From Monocercomonoides exilis (Eukaryota > Preaxostyla > Oxymonadida > Polymastigidae), in NCBI GenBank assembly GCA_001643675.2, contig LSRY02000057.1, positions 436,501-500,500 of the forward strand: a stretch of 64,000 bases of DNA, given 5' to 3'. Below, in pieces: positions 37,201-48,210 of this stretch. The position numbers and the translations under genes are program-made. The notes under the pieces were generated by a model, which was not told where the DNA came from, searched no databases, and saw nothing but the letters and a program-made list of their open reading frames with translations. How positions within the stretch are numbered: position 1 is the stretch's first letter; each line of letters begins with the position of its first letter.

Positions 37201-40200
37201 CACTGTCATTTCCTCAAAGTCGTCGGGTGCTTCAAAATCATCGCTGTCCAAAATGCGCAGTGTGGATGAGGGATTCAGCGAGGGAGGAGGAGAAGGAGAG
37301 GGAAGAGAAGCTGTTGAGACCATAGACAGAGGAGAAGGAGATGAGGAAGAAGAAGAGGAGGAGGAGGAAATTGAAGATTGTGATTGATTTTGAGGCAGAG
37401 AAGGAGGAGGAGCATGAGACGTGGGTGGAGGAGGGGGAGGTGGCGGGGGAGGCGGAGGAGGAGGAGGAGGTGATGGTGGTGAAGAATGAGATGAAGTGCC
37501 AGCAGTTTGTGAATGAGGAGGAGGTGGAACAGGCAAACGAGCAGAAGACATTGAAGAAGTTCTGCTTGTTGGGCCAAGCTGAGAAGAGATAAAAGAAGAA
37601 GAAGAAGAAGAAATGGTTGAATTGTCAGCAGAAGAGAGAGAAGGAGGAGGAGCAGGCTGAGTTCTGTTTGAAGCAAAGCTGAGAGATCGAACGGAGTTTG
37701 ATTGAGAAGCAGATGAAATGGCTAAGGAATTGCTTTGAGAAGAAGAGGATGTTAAGGAAGAGGAAGAATACTGATCAGAAGAAGTGGAAAACAAAGATTG
37801 CTGTTCGATTGAAGAAGAAGAAGAAGAAATTGTTTGAGATGAAGAATTGGAAATGTTCTGAGGCTTCTGCAAAGCAAGATGAGGTGAATGTGCAACAGGA
37901 GAAGAGGATAAACATTGTTGACATGGCGAAATCTCCTTCGGCGCTACAAGTTCATTCACAAACTCTGCGAATGACAACTGATTAGCTGTTGGAATGGATG
38001 CATTCTGCAAAGATGATGAAGATGATGAAGATGATGATGACATGTTTATTTCTCCTTCGTTTGATGAGTTTTGGTTCTGTTGAGTGTAATGTTCATACAT
38101 TGTGATCACTTTCATTGGCTGCTTGCGTCTGCACAGACAAGTTGAGGACGCTATCATTTGTGTCAGAGGAAGTGTGGTGCAAATTGAAGACTTCTGCTTG
38201 TGTGTGATTGAATGTGAGGGGGGTGTATCCAAAGCACTCTTGTTTTTGAGTGCATTCGTCTCTTTTGCATTGGATTCTTTGTCATTTCCAGCTGTATCGC
38301 TTATAGACTCATTCTTTTTTGTATTGAATTCATTCTTCTCTTCTGTTTTGTTCCTCCTTCTCTCTGTCTTCTGCTTCTTCTCCTTCGCCAAGCATACTTC
38401 TGACAGAAAGGCCTCTCTGATGTCAAGCGTCAGTGACAATATCATCCTCCTCCACTCCAACACAACCCCTTCTGAATTGCACACACTCATCAGCAGATCT
38501 CTCACCTCCTTCCACACCTGATACGCCTCCACCCCGCCACTCGATGCATTCTCGTCCCATTCAACAAATGCAGTTTGTGAACATGTGCTGGATGAGGAAG
38601 GAGAGGAGCTATCAAAAGAAGTCGTTGAGTGTTGGCAGTTATCTTTTCCACTTTGATTGTTTCCATCTAATTCTGAACTCGTCTCACCAGTAAGCAAACA
38701 CCTGCAATTCAAATCCTTCCCCTTTCTTCTCATTTCCCTCTTCTTCCCCTTCCTCCTCCTCCTCTCTAACTCATCCATCATCATTCTATCGTATCTCCTC
38801 CTCCTCTCCTTCTCCGCCTCCGACCTCACTCCAACAGCTTCTCTTAGGCAGAGGCATATGCACTGTCTCAGCAGAAGGCGGGGTGTGTGCTGTGAAACAG
38901 ACAGCTGAGCAGCGGCGGCAGTCGCCTGAAGCCAGCGGATCAGAAACTGACAGCGAGAAGAATAGGAAAGCGAGTGTGGGCAGTGGGATAAGGAGCAGAG
39001 GAGAGAGAGGGAGAGATGGTAGTGGGTGGGCTGAGGAAAGAAGGAGAAATAATATTTTATTTTTAAAACAAAATAATGAAAGAAATGAGGAAGAAATGGA
39101 TTATAAAGAGAAAAGGAAAGAGAAAAATGAAAAAAGAAAGAGAATGTTAAATGAACAAAAATTATACAAAAACGCAAACAGATGGATTGGGAACCATGTT
39201 TGTGAGGACTTTCGTGAGGCAGGCAGTGACAGCAAGGAAGAATCTCTGTTCGCTTCCTCTGCTGAATTTCACTCGCATCATCAGCTCAACCTCACTTTTG
39301 CGTATCATCTTCTGCTCTTCGTTGAACTCGGTGAATGAATTCCTTTTGCTCTTAACTTTTAAACTGAGATTGGCTTCTTTTTGTTTTTCTTCTGCTTCTT
39401 CCAATGGATTGTTAGTCTTTCTGTCTTCTCCTTCTCCTCTTTCTCCTCTTTCTCCTTTTTCCACTCCTTCTTCTTTCTCTAGCCATCTCCTCCTCTCCTC
39501 CTCTGCTTTGACCTCCTCCTCGTCTCTCATCTCCCTCACCGCGCGCATCCAGTCGCCCAGAAACGTCACACACTCCATCACAACACCTGTCAGCGATTCT
39601 TCTTCCTCTGCTTTGGCTGCTTGAAACTCGTCTTCAATCTCCTTCTGCTGCTGCCTCTTCAGCTGGCTGTACTGCTCTGCGTTCTTTTGCTTTGCCAGTG
39701 AAATCTCCTCTTTCCCTCGGCCGTCTTCACACAGCTGCCTTTCTTCGTCTTTCATCTTCAAAAGAAGCGCCTCTTCCTCCAGCCGCATCAGCCGCCGCCT
39801 TTCGCGCCTTTCTTTCTCTCTTCTTTCTCTTCTCTCTTTTTCTCTCGCTTCTTTGTCTCTGTCCTTCGCCATGCTGCTTGGAGCCACTTTGCAGCTCACG
39901 ATTTCGTAGATAATGGACAATACAAGCTGAGAAAAGATAAAAAAAGAATAAAATAAATTCAACAGAAAATCATTTGGTCGTGTGTGAGTGTTCAATAAAC
40001 ATCAACAAGAAAATTAAACAAAGAATAAAAAGCATTCAATTATTCAACAATCCAATGGAATATCAAATACAAAAAGACAAGAATAATAAAAAGAAAGCTA
40101 CCTCCATTCTTCTCACAGATCCCATGAGCCAGTTGATGAACGAGAGGGAAGTCAGCCACTCTGCAAAATAAGGTGCAAAATGCAGCAAAATGGCAGGCGG

Positions 40201-41615
40201 GGCGTGTGCGGTGAAACCCAACGGCCGAGAAAAGTGAACGATTGTCGAAGGAGCAGAAGAGCCAAGCACAGAAGAGGGGTTTTGGCTGGGTGCTGAAGAG
40301 GATGAAGATGAAGATGAAGATGAGGAAGAAGAGGAAAAAGAAGAAGTGTTGTATAACTGGCTGTGTGAAGATGAGCCGAATGGCAACGAAGGACTGGCAA
40401 GTGTGTGAAGCTTAATGTTGTGAGGAGATGCATTGTCTGCGAGAAGAAAGGAGTTGGGAAGGGGGAAGATATATAGGAAAATGAAATATTAATGTGATGT
40501 CAAATAAATCAAAAAGGAATCGTTTGAATTTTCACAAAATAAAAAAAGTATTCAATAAAAAATACTCTCAGCAGTATTCGCCTCACAAAACACAAGTAAC
40601 ACAAAAAAGAAGAGAGAGAGAAAGAGAAAGAGAAAGAGAAAGAGAAGTCCATCAAAATAATACCTGAGTCATCGTCAATGGTCAGCTTTCTGGGGAAGAC
40701 GACATTCATCAGCGACTCAGCCAGGATGTTCATCCACCAGTCTCTGTATGCCACTTCCTTTCTGGTGACCTTCAGCAGGCACAGCATCATTTTCAGTGTT
40801 TCTACCTCTTTCACCTCGTCACTGCGCTCTGCAAAGCGAAATGGCTTTTCTGTTTGATGAAAATATTACATTTTTTTGAAATGATCAAACAATGGAACAT
40901 TAAAGAATACCTTGATTATAAGGGGGCAGTCGGGCATTCTCGTTTCCGTCAATCAAAAATGGCAAGTAGCAAAATGATTGCTTGATCATTTCTTGACATC
41001 CGGGAAATCGATCATGCAATCGTCTTGCACATTCAACAAGAACATAAAATGATGTAACTCGTGCTTGCCCTTTCGCTCTAATTGAAGTATTTTGCCTGAC
41101 AAACGAACCTATTTTTTAAAGAATAATTCAAAAATGATATTAAACAACAGATAATCTGCGAAATGATTATTTTTGAATCACACCTATGAAATCAATTGAC
41201 TGAAGTAATCGTTCCTCTTCAACATATTGCGTCCAAGAAAGCAGTATAACATAAAATTGTTGTATTGATTCTCCAGAAAGCGTTTCTTGGAAAAAGTTAT
41301 TTTATTAAATTTAAATATAATTTCAAAAATTGATTTCTCAAGATATTCGAATAGAAAAAATAAACAAACTTTTTCCAAAAGACACTTCTAAATACTGAAG
41401 ACAATCTGTAAATGTCAAAAATACTTTTTCTCCATGACTATGAATTACCAGTTGTTGTTCTTCCGGAGAAAGGCCCTCTTTTAATATTTATTTATCTTTC
41501 AAAATTTCGTAAATCAAAAATCCACACCAAATAATGATATTAAATTTTTATATCTTTTAGCGTTTTGTTGTGAAAAATCTTCTAATTTTTCAAGTTTTTT
41601 TGAAAACTGGCTCAT
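25239..41615 (-). CDS. Giant RalGAP-alpha/tuberin-like protein with C-terminal Rap-GAP domain, about 5,048 aa
   Basis: Ten exons: 41615-41528, 41477-41370, 41285-41184, 41108-40911, 40849-40664, 40436-40102, 39926-39168, 38946-34244, 34106-32555 and 32354-25239 (TGA). Phases match throughout. The donor at 39167 is the least certain (several in-phase GTs), and the 34243/34107 intron was chosen by phase. The N-terminal 600 residues look helical (KEVAYRDWWMNILAESLMNV). The middle is mostly Ser, Pro and Glu low complexity, with a polyproline run near 37430-37480 and charged coiled-coil stretches. The last exon carries the family signature: RLIIRDVAGRHAWDF (about 3633; compare VRIIVRDLSGKYSWD in RalGAP-alpha), KKRDEVAVFFVGKD (about 4420), FVRGMGWEM (about 4524), HEVLFHVAPFL (about 4595), VCVVWWEYSEPF (about 4673) and STVIVIHPQP (about 4730). 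It should regulate a Ras-like GTPase (Ral/Rheb type). The usual GND with the catalytic Asn is replaced by SPSAS before VCVVW, so GAP activity is doubtful. Confidence 0.8.
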
Positions 41616-41939
41616 AAAATCTCTGATCAAATTGATATTCAAGCAAAATATAAAAAAAGCACAGATAAAAATAATCACTTAGTAAAAGCAAACAACAAAT
41701 TATCTCTTTCAGAGATTCACCAATATCGAGCACCAAAATTTTATGAAAGCAGCAATTTAGGAAAAAAATACTTCTTTTTGAAATAAGATAAGAAATAGGG
41801 ATTATTGATCGTTTTTATTTTTGTTAAAGTGTTTTCCATTGAATGAAGCACTATTACTTGTATTTTTGATGTGATTCGATTTTTGGTTTTGCAAAATAAA
41901 AAGGAAAATGTGGAAAGTTGAATGTTTACGTGTTAGAAA
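41616..41939. other. Intergenic gap between Rap-GAP start and cysteine-rich peptide
   Basis: 324 bp of AT-rich DNA between the start of the Rap-GAP gene and the stop of the small peptide gene, both on the minus strand. It must hold the 3' end of one and the promoter of the other. No further coding exon is visible. Confidence 0.6.
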
Positions 41940-42164
41940 CTAGCGTCTTGCAGAACATTTTCCACCGGGGCAGGCCGAATCAGATTGTTTGCTTCCAGAA
42001 GAACCTCCATTTGCACATCTTCCACCGGCTCTGCACTTTCCTCCTACGCATTCTGCTGCCACTTCAGGAACTTAAGAAGAGTTAGAAAAATATATTTTAA
42101 AAGAAAACTTACCGAAAAACTCAAAGAATGATGCAACAATTGCAAATAATAGAAAAGCAATCAT
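41940..42164 (-). CDS. Small secreted cysteine-rich peptide, 60 aa, two exons
   Basis: Exon 1 is 42164-42113 and exon 2 is 42070-41940 (TAG). The 42-bp intron has a textbook donor GTAAGT and acceptor CTTAAG, and the phases join exactly to give 60 residues. The first 22 or so residues (MIAFLLFAIVASFFEFF then VPEVAA) form a signal peptide with a plausible cleavage site after VAA. The mature part has five cysteines in repeated Gly-rich units: ECVGGKC, RAGGRC and ACPGGKC, ending SARR. I do not recognise the family. The odd cysteine number suggests a dimer or one free thiol. The canonical intron and strong signal peptide make a chance frame unlikely, but transcript evidence is absent. It could act outside the cell or in a secretory granule; no function is claimed. 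Confidence 0.65.
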
Positions 42165-42514
42165 TATTCTTTTGTATAAGAAATTTAAAGAAATGAATAT
42201 GTTTTACGAGTTTTTATACATCGTTTTTTTGATCTTTTTGCTAATGTTTTCAAAACTTTTGTACTATTGATGTTTTTCTCGCAAACGTTAACTGTTGTTT
42301 TTGGAGTGGTGATGAAACCATTGAAAATCCAAAGGAAATATTTTTAAAAATCTCATTTTTTTCATTCATATGTATTTTGGAAAAATAAAGAATAATCAGC
42401 ATCACAATTTTTAAAGAAGAGCCTTGCTGTAATCAAGCAAATTTGTGTATTTATTGTTTTGCATTATCAAAGATTTTGTTCAATAAAATTGAAAGGCTTT
42501 TGAATTTAAATTCA

Positions 42515-42642
<128 letters not shown>

Positions 42643-43104
42643 GGATTGTTCGTAAATTAAAAATACAAATTTCAACAAAAAGGCAACATTTAGTTTTGAA
42701 CTTTCAATGAACAAAAGTCAAATCTTATCACAATCGCATGCTATGGGAGAGTTTTAAAAACCAAATATCTGTGAGATTTTTCAGGAATAAATAATAATCT
42801 CGGTTTAAATGATAATGATGTTTTAAATAAGTGAAAAAATGAGTGTAATAATTTTTTAAACCCTTCATTTTCTGTCAACATTTTCGGTTTTAATTTTTGA
42901 GATCAATACCAATTAATGAACCCTGAAAAGTGATAGAGCTATTTCATGATACGTCTTCTATTTTTTCAAGTCAAACTTAATCTTTGAAAACAAGTGATAA
43001 ACATTGAAATATTGAATGATAAATGAAAAGCTAATGACAATGAATTTCAAAAATAATAAACATCCCAATAAAAATGATTTCAAAAATAATCACACATGAA
43101 ATAG

Positions 43105-43372
43105 GACAAAATATTTGACTTCAAGCATTTTCATTGAAAAATTATTCACTTTTCATTGACATTTAAAGGTCAAAATACACAATAAAAATGGGTCCATTTT
43201 TTTGACATCCGAGAAATGCCGCAATTCCTAATGTTTTGATTTCAACGATACCTGTTTACGGATCTGAAAATCAATTTTATTTTGCAATCTGAGTGAGTGA
43301 AATAAAGTTTGGAGAGAAGCAATTTTTGTGAGCTTTGTGTAAAAATAAGTTCGAAAGTCCGTATTTTCGCCC
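43105..43372 (+). repeat. Dispersed noncoding repeat family, copy A
   Basis: Runs from GACAAAATATTTGACTTCA to GAAAGTCCGTATTTTCG. The same ordered blocks (TTGACTTCA.GCATTTTCAT, AATGGGTCCATTTT, ATATGAAAATCA, AATCTGAGAAAG, CTTGAAAGTCCGTATTTTC) recur near 44801 and 61441 with many substitutions and small indels. Function unknown; it could be a decayed transposable element or a structured RNA. Confidence 0.7.
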
Positions 43373-43770
43373 ATATACATGATTGTGAGAAACAGAGGCG
43401 ATTATTTTGAATACTTTTTTCCAGTCCATGATTTCGATTTAACAATTAGTTTTTTTCAGCATAATTAATAAACAATGATTAGTGAATATTCGATAAAAAG
43501 TTAACTTTGGATTTGTTTCTTCTCATTATTTGTATTTTGTGACATTTGGAACACATTTTATTGATAAAAAATAATCCAAAGATTGAAAAACTATATATAT
43601 GCAAACACATCAAAAAGGTTGTTATTTCCAAACTATTCATTTTATGGATTTTTGAATTATTTTTTGGACTTTATTTTTTAATTTTTTATCTTGAAGCACT
43701 TTTTTAAGTTATTATTATTATTTGAATCCATACAATGTTCAAATATATTTTTTTATTCATAAAACCGAAA

Positions 43771-44030
43771 ATAATTCGATTTCTGAATTAATATTTCAAT
43801 TTCGGAAAAAAAATAATTCGAATTCGGAATTAATATTTCAATTTCGGAAAAAAAATAATTCGAATTCGGAATTAATATTTCAATTTCGAAAAAAAATAAT
43901 TCGAATTCGGAATTAATAATTCGAATTCGAAAAAAAATAATTCGAATTCGGAATTATTATTTCAATTTCGATAAAAAATAATTCAAATTCGGAAATTAAT
44001 AATTCAATTTTGTGATTAATTAATTCGATT
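43771..44030. repeat. 42-bp minisatellite, about six units
   Basis: Units start at 43771, 43813, 43855, 43896, 43937 and 43978, each with the core ATAATTCGAATTCGGAATTA followed by an A-rich tail. The core is itself palindromic (TTCGAATTCGAA-like), so every unit can form a small hairpin. Later units degenerate. Confidence 0.85.
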
Positions 44031-44280
44031 TGGAAAATGCATAAATCAATTTCGAAACGAAAATTTTTTTGATTTGAGGAATTTATAACTTGTGTTTCGT
44101 TGTTGAATTTTTCTTTATTTTTATCTCATCTATTCTCTTTGTTTATCAATATTACGAAAATGAAGTTTTTTCATTAAAAAATTTGATGTTTTTCTTATTT
44201 TCATAAAAGAAATGGGTGATTTTTTTTGGATTCATAACTTTTTTCTGGGTGTTGTTTTTTCAAAAATTGTTTTTCACTTG

Positions 44281-44413
44281 GAAAATACAGATATCGCAAA
44301 AAATACAGGACATCGCACAAAATACCGGACAAGATCGATTTCACAATAACTGCAAGAGGAATAATTATGACAATTTTCCTCAAAATATATCTCATCAATA
44401 CAAACTCATTCGA
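44281..44413 (+). repeat. Left arm of an imperfect inverted repeat
   Basis: Matches the reverse complement of 44558-44692 across about 133 bp with scattered mismatches. The best block reads ATCGATTTCACAATAACTGC. Both arms contain the doublet GGACATCGCACAAAATACCG. Confidence 0.8.
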
Positions 44414-44557
44414 TAAACGAGACTTTCATTACTTCCTCGTATGTGCTCAAAAAAAATTATTTTCTGAATATCACAGAAATGGAATTTTGAGTTTCTCCGA
44501 ATTTTTTATAATAATTTATTTCTGAGCACAAATGAAGCTATTTTGAAAGTTTTGAAT

Positions 44558-44692
44558 ATCAAATGAGTTAGCATTGTTGAGATATATTTTGAGGAAAATT
44601 GTTAGAATTATTCCTCTTGCAGTTATTGTGAAATCGATCCTGTCCGGTATTTTGTGCGATGTCCGGTATTTTATTGGATATCTGTATTTTTC
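44558..44692 (-). repeat. Right arm of the imperfect inverted repeat
   Basis: Reverse complement of 44281-44413, separated from it by 144 bp. The pair has the form of a fold-back or MITE-like element of about 412 bp. No transposase and no clear target duplication were seen. Confidence 0.8.
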
Positions 44693-44800
44693 ATTCAAAT
44701 GCTATAAATTACCACAAGTGTTCCAAACCCAATGTTTAAGCTTAAAACAAATATGAAGACATCTTTTTTAAGAATTATTCATTTTTCTATGTTCATTTGG

Positions 44801-45066
44801 GACAAAATATTTGACTTCAGGCATTTTCATTTAAAAATTATGCACCTTAGATGAATTTTTTTAGATAAAATTTTTGAAAAAAATGGGTTTTTTTTTTGAA
44901 ACACATGTAATGTCACAAAATATTTTGTCATTATATCAATGATATTTGCTGGCAGATATGAAAATCAAATTTACTTCAAAATCTGAGAAAGTGAAATAAA
45001 GTTATAAGTGAAACAATTTTTTAATGCTTTGTGCATAAAATGCTTGAAAGTCCGTATTTTCCCGCA
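44801..45066 (+). repeat. Dispersed noncoding repeat family, copy B
   Basis: Begins GACAAAATATTTGACTTCA and ends CTTGAAAGTCCGTATTTTC, parallel to copy A. The central part has diverged most. Confidence 0.7.
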
Positions 45067-45803
45067 TTTGTTAATGTTCAAGGGAGTTTTTTCGAACCAA
45101 AATTTTCGAAAGGAAAATTTTTCATCAAAAATAATCTCGCAAATAAAAAAAATAAAGTGGAAATTTTTTTCTACCATTTTTCAATTCAACAAATGAGTCG
45201 AAAATTTTTTCTTTTCATCAGGTTTATCAAAAAGAGAATTGTTCTTCAACTAATTTTTTTTTGAGCGATGATTTTTGAAATTGTTGAAAAAAACTAAAAA
45301 TTATTTTTTTTATCAATAGTTACAATTTTTATACACTTTTCTTTGAGTTGTAATTTTTCATTGGAGAAAAAATAACTTAAAAATTTCTGAAATCAATTCT
45401 CGATATAAATTGAAATTTTTCAGTATTAAATGAATTTTTAAATTGAAATATTATTTTTCGAAATTGATTTATTCTTTTTCGAAATCGAATTATTTTTGGT
45501 GTATATCTTCAAAATGTTGTTTTATTTTATTCAAAATGTTTGATTAAAATTAAACCATTTCCCATCAAAATGTTAAATTACGAAAAGTTCATCAATAGGA
45601 AGATTTTTTTCAATGAAAAAGCTTGAAGTGATATATTTTTTCTCATGTTCCAATAAAATAAAATAAAAAATAAAGACTTTCACATAATATTTTTTAACAA
45701 TCGAAATTTTAAATAAAACTGAACAATAAAATAAAAAACATTGTTTTCAAAAAAAGGAATTAAAAAAAGAAAAAGGAAATCAAAATAATTACAGTTGTTA
45801 TTG

Positions 45804-46926
45804 TTAGCTTAAAACAGCTGGATTTGTTTTCTTTCTATCAAAAAGAGCATCAGATCTGGAAATACGTTTGTTCTCCTTAATACGAATTTCTCCAGCATTC
45901 GTTTTAGACTCAAGACGAGACAGCTCTTCAGCAGATAAAACTTCACTTGGTAACGATTGATGCGTTCTCTGTGATATCTCCCTGCACATCAAATAGTATT
46001 GAGCATACCTGAAAAAAAGAATTACGTGAAGATTTATCATGAACAAAAAATTTTTTTGTAAAAAGATTTATTTTATATTAAAAAGCAAAAAGCATACTGC
46101 TGTGGTGTAAATGTTACAGAAAATTTCAACAATTCAAGCAATTTCAATTCGGTTGTGTTGACATCTGCTAATGTAATCCAAGGAAAAGAATCAGACATAT
46201 CTGCGTTCCATGGTGCTTCGTCATGAAATACTTTTCCTGCCAGAAGAAGTGACGAAAAACATACACGTCTCCAATTTGTAGGATGAAGAGTTAATCCCCC
46301 GCTTTTTATTATTCTTTCGATGTAGCACTTGAAAATTTCATATTTTTAAAAAAAATTATCTGATAAATATTCAAAAAATTAAAATATACACATACAAGGG
46401 ACATCAAGTACGTGCAAGGATGCAACTACAATAAAAAAAAGTCGTTTTAAAAATGAAATTCAAAATACTTCGAAAACCTCTAAAGTTGATACAATCAAAT
46501 TGACAAAAAATATTATTTCTTCAACTGTAGGGACATCAAATGGGCGTGGCTTTGGGTCAGTTGGAAGATTCTGCCACAATAAAATATAAAGCATTAAAAA
46601 TAAAACTTTACATATTTGAAGCAAACAAGAGGATGAAGTTCTTCAGAAAAAATATTTACTAAAATTGGAGTTGGATTAATCTTTCCAGATTCTATATGTT
46701 GCCTCAAAAGAAGACATATACTTGGTATTAGTGTAACAGGTTTTTTCATTCCAACATCACCATCAGTCATGAAGGTGCTTGTTGATGAAGAAATTCTTCG
46801 AACTGGAGCACTTGGAGTGGGCCCTTGCTTCTGTATACGACTTCCATACTTAAGTTTTTTTTCTTGAACTGGGGTTTCAAACTCCGCGGATAATGACCCT
46901 TTCGGTGGAATTGGCTCTGTACTCAT
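45804..46926 (-). CDS. Cyclin Y-like cyclin
   Basis: Five exons: 46926-46612, 46570-46478, 46425-46396, 46327-46098 and 46008-45804 (TAA). They total 873 nt with consistent phases, giving 290 residues. The cyclin box begins at VPTVEEIIFFVNLIVSTLE. It continues with YLMSLCYIERIIKSGGLTLH, then PTNWRRVCFSSLLLAGKVFH, then DEAPWNADM and ELKLLELLKFSVTFTPQQYA. PTNWRR, LLLAGKV and DE..WN are hallmarks of the cyclin Y / Pho80-like group, which bind and activate a cyclin-dependent kinase (CDK14/16 or Pho85 type). The N-terminal 100 residues are polar and resemble a regulatory tail. Introns are 41 to 89 bp, and the third exon is only 30 bp. The start is ATG 46926, 72 bp from the divergent SERF start, so the two genes probably share a promoter. 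Confidence 0.85.
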
Positions 46927-46998
46927 TAATATATCGATTTATATGCAAATGGGTTAAGATCATAATTATTTGTTGATCATTTTTATTCCTTTTCAAGA
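46927..46998. promoter_or_regulatory. 72-bp divergent intergenic promoter between cyclin and SERF genes
   Basis: Only 72 bp separate the ATG codons of the minus-strand cyclin gene and the plus-strand SERF gene. Both promoters and both 5' UTRs must fit here or overlap. No specific motif is claimed. Confidence 0.6.
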
Positions 46999-47277
46999 AT
47001 GACAAGTTTGGTTTTTGCTTTTGTGTGATTATTGAATGTGTTAGCAAACATCTTTATATAGGAGGGAATCAACGTGAAATTGCACGCGCAAAAGCTCAAA
47101 AAAAATTGGCTGAAACAAAGAAGGGCTCAAAGGATACGACGCCAGCCCAACAAAAGAAAGAACGGTTTGCTTCGATATTTTGGAGGAATTGAGCAATTTT
47201 ATTTTTAATTTTACAGTGATGCCGAAATCATGAGAAAAAAACAAGAAGCTGCTGCTGCCAAGAAAAAAACTGGTTAA
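46999..47277 (+). CDS. SERF: SERF/4F5 family small protein
   Basis: Three exons: 46999-47005 (only seven coding bases, ATGACAA), 47062-47164 and 47217-47277 (TAA). Phases match and give 56 residues. The joined start reads MTRGNQREIARAKAQKK, which matches the highly conserved SERF N-terminus MTRGNQRE. DAEIMRKKQEAAAAKKK matches the conserved second half. SERF proteins are small, highly charged and intrinsically disordered; they bind nucleic acid and modulate amyloid aggregation in animals. Length is typical. The split-start exon explains why a simple ORF scan misses the gene. It diverges from the cyclin gene and converges with the ATRAP-like gene. Confidence 0.9.
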
Positions 47278-47571
47278 TCATATGATTTAAAGCTGGGGGA
47301 AATCATTACAAATACATTTCAGACAGAAAAATCCTTAATAACGCGCTTACATTCTCGCATAAATTTATTTTCATTTTTAAAGTTTTTTTTCTGAATCACC
47401 TTCAAAGAGATTTTTTAACTCATGTTTTTGAAGCATTCAGCCATTTCCTTGCAATAATTTAACCATTCACGATGCATTTATGAATATTATGAGGGAGAAA
47501 AGTCTCAAGATGAATTGATTATTTTTGTGAGAAAAATGTACACTCAAAAATATGAATGCAGATGAAAGAAA

Positions 47572-48210
47572 TTAAACAATATTGGAGTAAGTTGCACTTG
47601 ATGTTTGAGAATATGCAGCTGTTGGGGCTGGCCCTGTGCTTGGAATTTGAGAATCTGTTGTTTCGAGTGAATTGCGACTGAAAAACCCAAGAACACAACT
47701 TGCCACTTGAAATTTCCCAGAAGAGAAAGCAAAAAAGAAATGGTCAATGAAACAATTAAACGTTAATCAAAAGTCATCGCAAACGTTTGAAAACAATTCC
47801 AAAAATTGTCATAACGTTAAAGTAAGGAAACGCTCGGAGAAAAGCATTTTTATTATCTATAAAACATCAAAATAAGCATTTAGAAATTATTTAAACCAAT
47901 AAATACATACTAAATACAATCAATCGTACAATATCAACTACAACAGTAAAGGCAGATATTATAATGTAAACAAACAGTACACTTGGGGTACATTGATGTA
48001 TTACATATAATCCCAAAACTGCAATCCACGCATTGTTGTCGTCATAATAACAGAATATATTTATCATCGAGAAAAACTAATTCATAATTTTTGTTCAATG
48101 AAATAACAGTCTTCAAAAATAAGATTGCTTCAAAAACACACTATTATTCCAAGAAGAGAAATTCCAAATAATTTGACAATCAAAGGCAAATCCTTAATGG
48201 GCTGAAGCAT
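47572..48210 (-). CDS. ATRAP-like four-helix membrane protein (one homopolymer frameshift)
   Basis: Four exons: 48210-48142, 48077-47911, 47856-47785 and 47705-47572 (TAA), about 146 residues. Exon 2 opens with TTTTTCTCGATGATAAAATA; its frame only joins both neighbours if the A4 run is read as A3, so one extra base is likely an error or a real lesion. The protein has four hydrophobic segments: LIVKLFGISLLGII, WIAVLGLYVIHQ, VLFVYIIISAFTVVVDIVRL and VMTIFGIVFKLASCVLGFF, then a polar Ser/Thr-rich tail. The order and the blocks VVVDIVRLIVF and FKLASCVLGFF resemble the angiotensin-II type-1 receptor-associated protein family (LDIVHISIF, LKPLSCCFV). The similarity is modest, so the name is tentative; a four-pass endomembrane protein is firmer. 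Confidence 0.6.

Noticed and set aside
44201-44756. Mirrored ORFs around the 133-bp inverted repeat
   Set aside because: They exist on both strands because of the inverted repeat and have no recognisable domain.
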